Shown piece after piece: positions 8,819-16,649 of a stretch of DNA of 64,000 bases; the first letter of the stretch is position 1; each line of letters starts with the position of its first letter. The stretch spans positions 385,256 through 449,255 of the forward strand of contig NZ_JAPDFS010000001.1 of assembly GCF_027257195.1 (NCBI RefSeq), in the 5' to 3' direction. A model generated the notes under the pieces. The model had not been told where the DNA came from. It saw only the letters and a program-made list of their open reading frames with translations, and did not search any database. Source of the DNA: Halorubrum sp. F4 (lineage in GTDB: Archaea > Halobacteriota > Halobacteria > Halobacteriales > Haloferacaceae). Made by a program: the position numbers and the translations under genes.

Positions 8819-9097
8819 TCAGATCTTGTTTTCGGCGTCGTCGGCGAGCTCCTTCATCCGCTTGCCGACCCGCCCGGCGGGCGAGAACTCGTCCTCGCTC
8901 ATCGCGTTCGCCAACGCGTTCCCGAGCACGAACACGGCGTGTTTGTGCTCGCTTTTGGATTTGTGGACGTGTGACGGGTCGACGTCGAGCTCGTCGTACG
9001 GGTCGAACAGTCCCGCGTCGACCGTCTCCTGCTCCCGGAAGTGTTCCATGATCGTCACCATCTGTTCGTGAAGCTCGAGCAGTTCGTCCTTGTGCAT
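8819..9097 (-). CDS. UPF0058 family protein
   Basis: A 92-residue protein of the archaeal UPF0058 family. The N-terminal helix MHKDELLELHEQMVTI, the central SHVHKSKSEHKHAVFVLGNAL and the C-terminal RVGKRMKELADDAE are characteristic; the protein is almost entirely helical and charged. The role is unknown. A TATA-like GCTTAAACC about 27 bases upstream of the ATG supports this start and a leaderless transcript. Confidence 0.9.
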   Translation of the reverse strand: MHKDELLELHEQMVTIMEHFREQETVDAGLFDPYDELDVDPSHVHKSKSEHKHAVFVLGNALANAMSEDEFSPAGRVGKRMKELADDAENKI

Positions 9098-9191
9098 GGA
9101 GCCAAATACGGGTCGGAGCCGGTTTAAGCGTTGTTGAGGATGCGACGCACGGATCGACGACGAGACGCACGCGTCACGTCCCGGCTACCGG

Positions 9192-9407
9192 TCAGAAGAC
9201 GTACTCGTCTTCGTGGCCCATCATTCCCTCGTCCTCGAACCCGCCGGAGTCGTCGTCCTCCATGGGTCCGCTGGTCTTGTACGCCTTGATCCCGGTCGAG
9301 AGGAGCTCCTCGACGGCTTCCTCGCGGTTGAGGAACTCGCCCTGCTCAACCATCTGTGTGATCTGCATCTCCAAGTGTTCCGGGACGGTTATCTTCACCC
9401 GTGGCAT
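9192..9407 (-). CDS. Ribbon-helix-helix (CopG-type) protein, 71 aa
   Basis: The first 45 residues fit a ribbon-helix-helix DNA-binding domain: the strand PRVKITVPEHL, helix 1 EMQITQMVEQG and helix 2 NREEAVEELLSTGIKAY. The remaining 25 residues are an acidic, glycine-rich tail ending HEDEYVF. Proteins of this type act as dimeric repressors, often of their own gene. The reading frame stays open upstream, but the ATG at 9407 is fixed by a strong TATA box at 9436-9444. The promoter lies between this gene and the divergent sulfite-oxidase-like gene. Confidence 0.82.
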   Translation of the reverse strand: MPRVKITVPEHLEMQITQMVEQGEFLNREEAVEELLSTGIKAYKTSGPMEDDDSGGFEDEGMMGHEDEYVF

Positions 9408-9435
9408 TCTCTTGGCCGCGTCTAACAGGATAGTG

Positions 9436-9444
9436 TATATAAAT
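9436..9444 (-). promoter_or_regulatory. TATA box of the ribbon-helix-helix gene
   Basis: Minus-strand ATTTATATA, with its centre about 30 bases from the ATG at 9407. It is one of the best-matched TATA boxes in the window. Confidence 0.6.
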
Positions 9445-9636
9445 GTAGCGTCGGATGTCGGGTGATTCGAAACTCGATCCGTTTGCTTTCGAAACAATAC
9501 TTTCGAATCGCACATCCTCAGTACGCGATCCTCCAAAACACTCGTTCGCGGCGGCCGAGACGTACCCATCGCGTCCGAACGGTACCGGTACGCGGCCGAA
9601 CGGTACCCATACGTTCCCCGAGGTCGTATCACCGGT

Positions 9637-10272
9637 ATGACCGAGACACGGACGGACTGGATCGAGGATCCCGAAACCGTGGATATCGAGGACCTCACCG
9701 GACTATACCACGAGTACGGCGACGATCGACTTCCGCCGGGGCAGCGTGAGACGGACAGGTTTCCGGTGCTCTCGAAGAGCGGTACGCCCTCGTGGGGTCC
9801 CGACGACGCCTTCGAGGTCTGGGGTTCGGTCGACGACCCGCTCTCGTTGTCGCTCGAGGAGTTCAGAGACCTCCCCGCGGTCACCCAGCGGCAGGACTTC
9901 CACTGTGTCACCGGCTGGAGCAAGCTCGACTGTGCGTTCACCGGCGTCGAGTTCGCCGAGATCGCGGAGCGCGCGGGCGTTCACGGCGACGCCGAACACG
10001 TGATGTTCCACGCCCTCGACGGCTACACGACCGACCTCCCGCTCGAGGAGTGTACCCGCGAGGGCGTCCTCTTCGCCTACGGATACGACGGCGAGGATCT
10101 CCCCGCCGACCACGGCGGCCCGCTCCGCGTCGTCACGCCACACAAGTACGCCTACAAGGGCGCGAAGTGGGTCTCCGGCGTCGAGTTTCTCACCGACCGC
10201 GAGCTGGGATACTGGGAGAAGCGAGGCTACAGCGACACGGCGAACCCGTGGAACGAGGAGCGGTACAGCTAG
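9637..10272 (+). CDS. Sulfite oxidase-like molybdopterin-dependent oxidoreductase
   Basis: A 211-residue protein of the oxidoreductase molybdopterin-binding family. It has no signal peptide, so it is probably cytoplasmic. The cysteine that ligates molybdenum in this family is in DFHCVTGWSKLDC (about residues 87-99), followed by the family block VEFAEIAERAG and, further on, the HGGPLRVVTPHKYAYKGAKWV segment (about 163-183) that holds the pterin phosphate. The physiological substrate is not known for this short YedY/YuiH-like branch. The cofactor-related MoaD-like gene at 20.4 kb may be relevant but is not linked. Confidence 0.9.
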   Translation: MTETRTDWIEDPETVDIEDLTGLYHEYGDDRLPPGQRETDRFPVLSKSGTPSWGPDDAFEVWGSVDDPLSLSLEEFRDLPAVTQRQDFHCVTGWSKLDCAFTGVEFAEIAERAGVHGDAEHVMFHALDGYTTDLPLEECTREGVLFAYGYDGEDLPADHGGPLRVVTPHKYAYKGAKWVSGVEFLTDRELGYWEKRGYSDTANPWNEERYS

Positions 10273-10350
10273 CCGACGGGCGACGCCGGCCGGCCACGTC
10301 GGCCGGATGAGTTGACACGCTTAAGAGCCTCCGGTCCCGAATCCGTTTCA

Positions 10351-11688
10351 ATGGAACCGGCGCGTTCGACGTCGTCGCCGACGCTGGTCAGCCGGACGAC
10401 CGCGATCGACCCGCCCGCGTTCGCCGCGGCGTTCGACGCGCTCCCGACGCCCCGGACGGTCTGGAGCGCCCCCGACGACGCGGTCGTGGTGGCGGGCGGC
10501 GCGGCCGCGACGCTGACCGCGAGCGGGGCCGACCGATTCGCCGCGATCCGCGAGGCGACCGACGAGCTGTTCGACTCCGGCGACGTCCACGCGGGAACGG
10601 AGGCGGCCCGGCCGCGCGTGTTCGGCGGGTTCGCCTTCCACGAGGGGGCCTGTGCCGGCGACCCCTGGAAGCCGTTTCCGGAGGCGCGGTTCGTCCTGCC
10701 TCGCGTCCAGGTCACCTTCGCCGACAACGGAACCTGGCTCACGGCCACGGACGCCGGATCGGACGCGTCGCCGGAGGCGGTCGAACGACGGTTGGACCGC
10801 GAGATCGATCGGCTATCGGGGCGCTCGACTGACGGCCCTCGCCCCGTGAGACCCGGGATCCGCGAGCAGCGACGAACGACGAGCCGGGACGCCTGGCGCG
10901 GGAGCGTCACCGCCGCGCTCGACCGGATCGGCGACGGCGAACTCCGCAAGGTCGTCCTGGCGCAGGCGCTGGAGGCGGACCTCGAAAACGAGTTCCCGCG
11001 CGCGGCGACCCTCGAGCGCCTCGCCGGGAAGTACCCCGACTGTCACCGCTACTGTTTCGAACCCGACGACGGCGGGAGCGTCTTCTTCGGCGCGACGCCC
11101 GAGCGACTCGTCTCGCTTCGCGGACGGACCGTCGAAACCGACGCGCTCGCCGGGACGACCGGTCGGGGAGAGACGCCGGCGGAGGACGAGTGGCTCGCCG
11201 AGGAGCTACTCGCCGACGCGAAGAACGTCCACGAACACGAGCTCGTCGCCGAGACGGTGCGCGATCAGTTGGAGCCGTACGCCGCGTCCATCTCGGCCGG
11301 CGACCGTCGCGTCCGCCGGCTCGCGACGGTCCAGCACCTTCACACGCCGATCACGGCCGAGTTGGACGCGGATCGACACGTGCTCGAGCTCGTCGAGGCG
11401 CTCCATCCGACCCCGGCGGTGGGCGGGCTCCCGCCGGACCAAGCCCTGGAGACGATCCACGAGACCGAGCCGTTCGACCGCGGCTGGTACGCGGCCCCGG
11501 TCGGCTGGATCGACGCCGCCGGCAACGGCGCGTTCGCGGTCGCGATCCGTTCCGCGGTCGCGACGCCCACTCGGGCCACGCTCTTCGCCGGCGTCGGCCT
11601 CGTCGGCGACTCCGACCCCGACCGCGAGTGGGACGAGATCCAACTCAAGTACCGACCGATCCTCGACGAGCTGGAGGCGGACCGATAG
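10351..11688 (+). CDS. menF: Isochorismate synthase (menaquinone pathway)
   Basis: A 445-residue chorismate-binding enzyme that converts chorismate to isochorismate, the first committed step to menaquinone. The catalytic domain covers about residues 190-445: RKVVLAQALE, FFGATPERLVSLRGRTVETDALAGTT, the EHELVAETVRDQL helix, HLHTPITAEL, LHPTPAVGGLP, and the magnesium-binding C-terminal GVGLVGDSDPDREWDEIQLKYRPIL. The start at 10351 (MEPARST) is preferred to the upstream in-frame GTG because a TATA-like CTTAAG lies about 25-30 bases before it. The other men genes are not in the window, so it is separated from its pathway. Confidence 0.92.
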   Translation: MEPARSTSSPTLVSRTTAIDPPAFAAAFDALPTPRTVWSAPDDAVVVAGGAAATLTASGADRFAAIREATDELFDSGDVHAGTEAARPRVFGGFAFHEGACAGDPWKPFPEARFVLPRVQVTFADNGTWLTATDAGSDASPEAVERRLDREIDRLSGRSTDGPRPVRPGIREQRRTTSRDAWRGSVTAALDRIGDGELRKVVLAQALEADLENEFPRAATLERLAGKYPDCHRYCFEPDDGGSVFFGATPERLVSLRGRTVETDALAGTTGRGETPAEDEWLAEELLADAKNVHEHELVAETVRDQLEPYAASISAGDRRVRRLATVQHLHTPITAELDADRHVLELVEALHPTPAVGGLPPDQALETIHETEPFDRGWYAAPVGWIDAAGNGAFAVAIRSAVATPTRATLFAGVGLVGDSDPDREWDEIQLKYRPILDELEADR

Positions 11689-11701
11689 CGGTCGCGGTTC
11701 C

Positions 11702-12442
11702 TCACTGGAACATCTTCAGCGGCTCCGCCTGCGAGCTCTCCTCCGTGGCCTGTTGCATCCGCTCGGCGAGCTTCTGTTTCGCGTCGCGGATCTCCGTCGC
11801 CTGGTCCACGAGGCCGTCCGTCGGCGTCTCCGTGCCCGCGATCGGATCGATCCCGTCGAGGATGAGCCACCGTGCGGCCTCCGGGTCGGGAAACTGCGGA
11901 TCCGACTCGACGACGAGGCCGACCGCGTCGCGGTCCCGCTCCAACGCCTCCGCGAGCATCGCGCCGGTCGGCCCGGAGACGAGGCCGGCCTCGGGCGGGC
12001 TCGACAGCTCCGCGCGCGACAGCGCCTCGCCGCCCTCCCCCGTCGCGATCCCGTACAGCTCGGGCGGCTCCTCGTCCTTCTCCCGGCCGAGCCCCGAGAG
12101 GAACACCGGGAACGTGCCGGTCTCGTCGAACCAGGAGTCGAGACAGCCGGCGACCTCGGCCGCCGCGTTCGGATGAACCGGCACGTCGCTGCGAAGGGCG
12201 ACCAGGCCGCGGTCGGGATCGGCGTAGAGCCGAACCGGCGTCGTCACCGCCGAGTCGTCCTCCCGATAGACGGCCACCGGCGGGAGCCCGTCGCAGTGGA
12301 CGTTGGCGTAGTGGGTCATCCCGTGCGCGTCGATCATGTGGTCCGTGGCGATCTTGCCGACGAGCCCGACGCCCGGGAACCCCTCCACGAGCGTCGGATT
12401 CTCGAGCGTCACGGCCTCGTCGAGAACGGAGATTCGGGCCAT
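11702..12442 (-). CDS. PAC2-family protein (proteasome assembly chaperone-like)
   Basis: A 246-residue PAC2 protein. The N-terminal NPTLVEGFPGVGLVGKIATDHMI is the diagnostic glycine-rich motif, followed by the SDVPVHP and FLSGLGRE segments and a SGPTGAMLAEALERD stretch. The C-terminal 40 residues form a charged helix (DQATEIRDAKQKLAERMQQ). Archaeal PAC2 proteins are homologs of eukaryotic proteasome assembly chaperones, and their own role is poorly defined. The frame is open far upstream, but ATG 12442 begins the conserved domain. It is convergent with menF, with only 13 bases between the stops. Confidence 0.88.
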   Translation of the reverse strand: MARISVLDEAVTLENPTLVEGFPGVGLVGKIATDHMIDAHGMTHYANVHCDGLPPVAVYREDDSAVTTPVRLYADPDRGLVALRSDVPVHPNAAAEVAGCLDSWFDETGTFPVFLSGLGREKDEEPPELYGIATGEGGEALSRAELSSPPEAGLVSGPTGAMLAEALERDRDAVGLVVESDPQFPDPEAARWLILDGIDPIAGTETPTDGLVDQATEIRDAKQKLAERMQQATEESSQAEPLKMFQ

Positions 12443-12640
12443 GCCACGAGATACGCGACCCCCGGACCTAAAGGTAGGGAGCGATCTCGAGAACGAGGGC
12501 GGATCGAAGCCGAGACGCCCCGCCGCGTCCTCGTTTATGCGATCGCGGCCGAACGTATTCGGATCGGTTCCCAGCGCATGATTCTCATCTGATGTGTACT
12601 TGGTTCCGTCCTCCCTACCATGAGGTAGAGGTGCCAGACG

Positions 12641-13735
12641 ATGTCCGTCCCAACCACGACGCGGCGACGAGTGCTGAAGGCCCTCGGGGTCGGCGGTGCC
12701 GCCTCCCTCGCGGGGTGTATGACCGCGCCGACCGCGAATGAAGTACCCTCGGAACCCACGGAGCCATCCATGAACGACACCCAATCAGTCGACGTCGACC
12801 GTATCGCCGCGGACCCGACCGACGTCCCCGACCCGATCGACCGGTCGTCGCCGAGGACGATCGACGTCGAGTTCGAGACCACCGAGGTCGTCGCGGAGGT
12901 CGAACCGGGCGTCACCTACACGTACATGACGTTCGACAATCAGGTACCCGGACCGATGCTGCGGGTCCGGAAGGGCGACACGGTCAACTTCACCGTCACC
13001 AACCGCGAGGAGAACTCGATGCCGCACAACATCGATCTCCACGCGGTCCGCGGACCTGGCGGCGGGGCGGAGGCGTCCATGGTGGCTCCCGGCGAGACGG
13101 CGACGTTCCGCTTCAAGGCCACCTACCCCGGCGCGTTCGTGTACCACTGTGCGGTGCCCAACCTCGACTACCACATCTCCTCGGGGATGTTCGGGCTCAT
13201 CCTCGTCGAACCCGAGGAGGGGCTCCCGTCCGTGGACCACGAGTTCTACTTCGGCCAGAACGAGCTCTACACGACGGGCGAGGCCGGCGAGGAGGGACAT
13301 CACGACTTCGACATGGAGGCGATGGCGGCCGAGGAGCCCACGTACGTCCTCATGAACGGCGAGAAGGGCGCGATCACCGGGGACGGCTACGGTCCCGAGA
13401 CCGTGAGCGTGGGCGACACCGCCCGAGTCTTCTTCGCCAGCGGGGGGCCGAACCTCACCTCCAGCTTCCACCCCATCGGCTCGGTCTGGGAGGAGGTCTG
13501 GCCGCAGGGCGGGATCGGATCGAGGCCCCACGAGAACGTCCAGACGACGCCGGTCATGCCGGGGTCGTGTACCATCGCGACGATGCGGTTCGAGGTGCCC
13601 GGCCCCGTGAAACTCGTCGACCACGCGCTCTCGCGCGTGGCCCGTAAGGGGTTCATGGGCGTCATCGAGGCCGAGGGCGAGGCCAACCCGGAGATATTCG
13701 ATCCCGACCCCGAACCCCAGTCCGCGTCCGCCTGA
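12641..13735 (+). CDS. nirK: Copper-containing nitrite reductase
   Basis: A 364-residue NirK that reduces nitrite to nitric oxide outside the membrane. The N-terminus has a twin-arginine motif (TTRRRVLKALG) and a lipobox ending LAGC at residue 26, so it is probably a Tat-exported lipoprotein. All copper ligands are present: type 1 His129, Cys170, His178 and Met183; type 2 His134, His169 and His328; the catalytic pair Asp132 and His277. The glycine/histidine-rich loop around 215-230 (GEEGHHDFDME) and the acidic tail are typical of halophilic NirK. Other copper genes nearby (halocyanin, multicopper oxidase) and the HTH_10 regulator are plausible partners. Confidence 0.96.
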   Translation: MSVPTTTRRRVLKALGVGGAASLAGCMTAPTANEVPSEPTEPSMNDTQSVDVDRIAADPTDVPDPIDRSSPRTIDVEFETTEVVAEVEPGVTYTYMTFDNQVPGPMLRVRKGDTVNFTVTNREENSMPHNIDLHAVRGPGGGAEASMVAPGETATFRFKATYPGAFVYHCAVPNLDYHISSGMFGLILVEPEEGLPSVDHEFYFGQNELYTTGEAGEEGHHDFDMEAMAAEEPTYVLMNGEKGAITGDGYGPETVSVGDTARVFFASGGPNLTSSFHPIGSVWEEVWPQGGIGSRPHENVQTTPVMPGSCTIATMRFEVPGPVKLVDHALSRVARKGFMGVIEAEGEANPEIFDPDPEPQSASA

Positions 13736-13842
13736 ACCCGGGTACAGGTTCGAATCCGTCGGCTTCCCCCCGATTCTCCGTAACTCGCCGTAGACGATCC
13801 GCTCGGAATCCTCGACCTTTGTATGAGTGAGAGAGGCATCGA

Positions 13843-14000
13843 TCCAGCTGTGGCGCGCCCGGGAGCGGGCCGGAGGCCCGCGAGGGGTGCGAGGGGTGAG
13901 CGAAGCGAGCAGCGAGCAACGAGGCTGGGGAGTCGTGAGGTGCGGGTGCGGTCGGGTGGGACGCAAAGGGGTTGGGGCTTTGGAGGTGTTCATCGCATCG
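13843..14000 (+). repeat. Purine-rich dispersed-repeat-like element
   Basis: A non-coding stretch unlike its surroundings. It starts with a GC-rich near-palindrome (GGGAGCGGGCCGGAGGCCCG), continues with GAGGGGTGCGAGGGGTGAGCG and AGCGAGCAGCGAGCAACGAG, then G-rich single-strand-biased sequence to GGGGCTTTGGAGGTG. I recall near-identical strings scattered between genes in Halorubrum genomes, but only one copy is in this window. The whole gap between nirK and the next gene (13736-14171) contains no gene. Confidence 0.5.
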
Positions 14001-14171
14001 ACAACGATCCAACATCCGTCAGCTCGGTCCCTCTCGACGTGACCGTCGTCTATACGCGATCGATCCGGCGAACACCGTCCGTTCGACGGAGCCGCTGGGG
14101 CGGGATCGAGCCTTCGAGGACGTCCGTCCACGTCCCGAAACCGACTAACCGGACGCCACGAAAGGGAGCAC

Positions 14172-15125
14172 ATGAATCCGCTCGACCGGTACGAGACGCT
14201 CGTCGACGACGTCGACGCGTTCCGGGCGGCCTGCGACCGACCCCTTCCCTCGGTCGTGCGCACGAACGGGATCAAGGCCTCCCCCGACCGCGTCCGCGAG
14301 GCGTTCGACGAGGCGGGCGTCGCGTACGACCCGGTCGACTGGCACGACGGGCTCTTTCGGCTCCCGGACGGGAACCCCGGCGGGAACTGGCCGCACCTCC
14401 ACGGCTGGACGCACGGCCAGGAGGAGGTGTCCGTGCTCCCGACGCTGGCGCTCGACCCGCAGCCCGGCGAACGCGTCTGGGACGCCTGTGCGGCCCCGGG
14501 AAGCAAGACGACCCAGATCGCCGACGCGATGGACGACACGGGGACGGTCGTCGCCAACGACAACAACCTCGGCCGGCTCTCGGCGCTCAGACACAACGCC
14601 GAACGCCTCGGCGTGACGAACGCGATCGTCACCAACCAGGACGCCCGGAACTTCTCGACGAAACCGCTCGCGTTCGACGAGTTCGACCGCGCGCTGGTCG
14701 ACGCCCCCTGCTCGTGTGAGGGGACCTGCCGGAAGAACCCCGACGTGCTCGACGAGTGGACCCTCGACCACGTCCACGGCGTCGCCGGGATCCAGAAGGG
14801 GATCCTGACGCGCGCGATCCAGGCGACCCGCCCCGGCGGTACCGTGGTCTACTCGACCTGTACCTTCGCGCCCGAGGAGAACGAGGCGGTGCTCGACCAC
14901 GCCCTCGCGACCGAGGCGTGTGCGGTCGTCCCGTTCGACCTCCCCGTCGAGACGGCTTCCGGCGTGACCGAGTGGGAGGGCGAGGAGTACGACCCGAGCG
15001 TGAGCCGCGCACACCGGGTCTACCCGCACCACAACGACACGGGCGGGTTCTTCTGTGCGAAGCTGCGCGTCGGCGGGCCGGAGAGTGTGATCGACCACGC
15101 CGGCGGAACGGAGGTGGCGCGATGA
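14172..15125 (+). CDS. RsmB/NOP2-family RNA cytosine-C5 methyltransferase
   Basis: A 317-residue m5C methyltransferase acting on tRNA or rRNA. Motif I is WDACAAPGSKTTQIADAM (about residues 103-120). The catalytic motif IV is DAPCSCEGTCRKNP (about 178-191), and the second cysteine of motif VI is in VVYSTCTFAPEENEAVL (about 226-242). NOP2-type enzymes use both cysteines. The N-terminal 75 residues are the usual short RNA-binding part. A TATA-like GACTAACC lies about 25 bases upstream and a GGGAGC just before the ATG. The next gene overlaps its stop codon by four bases. Confidence 0.92.
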   Translation: MNPLDRYETLVDDVDAFRAACDRPLPSVVRTNGIKASPDRVREAFDEAGVAYDPVDWHDGLFRLPDGNPGGNWPHLHGWTHGQEEVSVLPTLALDPQPGERVWDACAAPGSKTTQIADAMDDTGTVVANDNNLGRLSALRHNAERLGVTNAIVTNQDARNFSTKPLAFDEFDRALVDAPCSCEGTCRKNPDVLDEWTLDHVHGVAGIQKGILTRAIQATRPGGTVVYSTCTFAPEENEAVLDHALATEACAVVPFDLPVETASGVTEWEGEEYDPSVSRAHRVYPHHNDTGGFFCAKLRVGGPESVIDHAGGTEVAR

Positions 15126-15688
15126 GCGATCCCGGCGGCGACGGCGACCGCGACGGCGACACCCCCGAACCCGCCAACGACGGCCAGCGGTTCGACCGGC
15201 TCCCGGCCACTCCAGCCGACCGCGAGGTCGCGGGACGCGCCAGCCGCGAGGAGGTCCTCGACTGGTGGGAGGACCGGTTCGGCATCGGCCGCGACGTCCT
15301 CGACGGGTACAGCTTCTGGGAGAAGGGTGCCGGGAAGGTGTGGGTCTTCAACGGGGAGGCGGACGACCCGAGCCGGGTGGAGGCGATCGGAATGACCTTC
15401 CTGCGAACCCGCCAGGAACACTGGAAGCCGACGACCCGCGCGGTCCAGCGGTTCGGTGAGCACGCGACCCGGAACGTCGTCGAGCTCGACGCCGAGCGCG
15501 CGAGCCGGTTCGCCGCGGGCGAGGACCAGGACCTCCCCGACTGGGACGGCGACTGGGGATACCTGATCGTGGCTCACCGGATCGCGGACGCGAGCGCCCC
15601 GATCGGCGTCGGTCTCTACCTCTACGACGAACTGCGCTCCGTGGTGCCGAAGGGGAGCCGCGCGGACCTGTCGGTCGTCGATCGGTGA
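15122..15688 (+). CDS. Haloarchaeal protein coupled to the RsmB-like gene (DUF7122 type)
   Basis: A 188-residue protein whose ATG overlaps the previous TGA (ATGA), so translation is coupled. The first 45 residues are acidic and disordered; after this comes EEVLDWWEDRFGI, GAGKVWVFN and WKPTTRAVQRFGEHATRNVVELD, which resembles the pre-PUA/PUA layout of proteins found with NOP2-type methyltransferases, such as NIP7-like factors. The DUF7122 name is from memory and the RNA-binding role is inferred from the fold pattern and the operon. Confidence 0.75.
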   Translation: MSDPGGDGDRDGDTPEPANDGQRFDRLPATPADREVAGRASREEVLDWWEDRFGIGRDVLDGYSFWEKGAGKVWVFNGEADDPSRVEAIGMTFLRTRQEHWKPTTRAVQRFGEHATRNVVELDAERASRFAAGEDQDLPDWDGDWGYLIVAHRIADASAPIGVGLYLYDELRSVVPKGSRADLSVVDR

Positions 15689-15740
15689 GTCGATTCCGGC
15701 ACGCACAAAAAACGCCGTCGTACCGTCCGGCTCGTTCCGC

Positions 15741-15998
15741 TCAGATGGACGTGTCGACCGCCGGCTCGCGGGCCACGCTGGCGACCGCGTACGCCCCCCA
15801 GAGCAGTAGGCCGAGCAGCATTATCGACGACCGGACCGTGAGCGGGACCAGCGTCTCGTGAACGATCTGGCCCTCCCCCGAGACTGGATGCGGCGCGCCC
15901 GCGAGTATCTCGAGCAGTCCGATCCCGAGCGTCCCGATCAGGAGCAGGCCGCCGCCGCCGTACAACGCGATCCGTTCCGCCGTGGTGAGTTGAGTCAT
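15741..15998 (-). CDS. Small two-helix membrane protein, 85 aa
   Basis: Two hydrophobic helices (about residues 9-33 and 49-73) joined by a polar loop (HPVSGEGQIVHETLVPLT). It is the downstream partner of the DoxX-like gene, 14 bases after its stop, on the same strand. I do not recognise the family. The pairing suggests a small subunit or modulator of the DoxX protein. Confidence 0.7.
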   Translation of the reverse strand: MTQLTTAERIALYGGGGLLLIGTLGIGLLEILAGAPHPVSGEGQIVHETLVPLTVRSSIMLLGLLLWGAYAVASVAREPAVDTSI

Positions 15999-16012
15999 GT
16001 CTGGTTCCTCCG

Positions 16013-16546
16013 TTAGCCGATGAAGTGCCGCAGCCGCGGGTGGTCCTTCACGAAGTCCGTCCGGGCGAGGTAGGCGTCGATCCCGAGCACGCGGCCGGCT
16101 CCGAGCGTCGCGATCATCGCGAAGATCAACAGCCCGAGCAGGTCGCCGGTTATCACGCCGTGTGACCAGTCGCCCGTCTCGCCGTTGACGAAGTAGAAGA
16201 ACGTCATGAGGAACGCGCCGAAGAAGGCGGCGAGTCGGGTGAACGCGCCGACGATCAGCCCGAGCCCGATCAGCGTCTGTCCGAGCGGCACCATCACGTT
16301 CGTGAACGAGAGCAGGATCCCGTCGGAGAACAGGACGAGGATCGGTCCCAGCGTCGTCTGTGCGGCCGCACCGCCGACGAACCAACTCGCGTCGAAGGGC
16401 CACGCGAGGAACTTGTCCAGTCCCGCATGGAGGAACCACCAGCCGACGATCAGCCGCATCACGACCAGCCAGTAGGCCAGCCGCGACTCGTCGACCGGGA
16501 ACGACACGTCCTGGCCGAGCAACCGCGTTTTGATGTCTGTAACCAT
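16013..16546 (-). CDS. DoxX-family membrane protein
   Basis: A 177-residue protein with four transmembrane helices. The family pattern is clear: MRLIVGWWFLHAGLDKF (about residues 29-45), the loop PLGQTLIGLGLIVGAFTRLAAFFGAFLM, and a last helix LLGLLIFAMIATLGAGRVLGIDAYL. DoxX proteins include subunits of thiosulfate:quinone oxidoreductase and many uncharacterised quinone-linked proteins. With nirK and copper proteins nearby, an electron-transfer role is possible but unproven. A strong TATA box (16579-16593) lies upstream. Confidence 0.88.
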   Translation of the reverse strand: MVTDIKTRLLGQDVSFPVDESRLAYWLVVMRLIVGWWFLHAGLDKFLAWPFDASWFVGGAAAQTTLGPILVLFSDGILLSFTNVMVPLGQTLIGLGLIVGAFTRLAAFFGAFLMTFFYFVNGETGDWSHGVITGDLLGLLIFAMIATLGAGRVLGIDAYLARTDFVKDHPRLRHFIG

Positions 16547-16578
16547 ATGTATTACAGGTTACACTGCGACCACCAGGT

Positions 16579-16593
16579 ACATATATTTATTTC
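16579..16593 (-). promoter_or_regulatory. TATA box of the doxX-like operon
   Basis: Minus-strand AAATAAATATAT, about 35-45 bases before the ATG at 16546, in an AT-rich patch between two GC-rich genes. It leaves a short leader of about 10-15 bases. Confidence 0.55.
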
Positions 16594-16649
16594 CGGATTA
16601 CCACTCGGCAAGAACGCTGAGATGGGCTGTAAGCCCCGGTCGAACGGTT

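Noticed and set aside
13827..14719. Open frames over the purine-rich repeat and into the RsmB-like gene
   Set aside because: They translate to Arg/Gly/Glu-rich sequence and run through a non-coding repeat; the real gene starts at 14172 with a promoter-like box.
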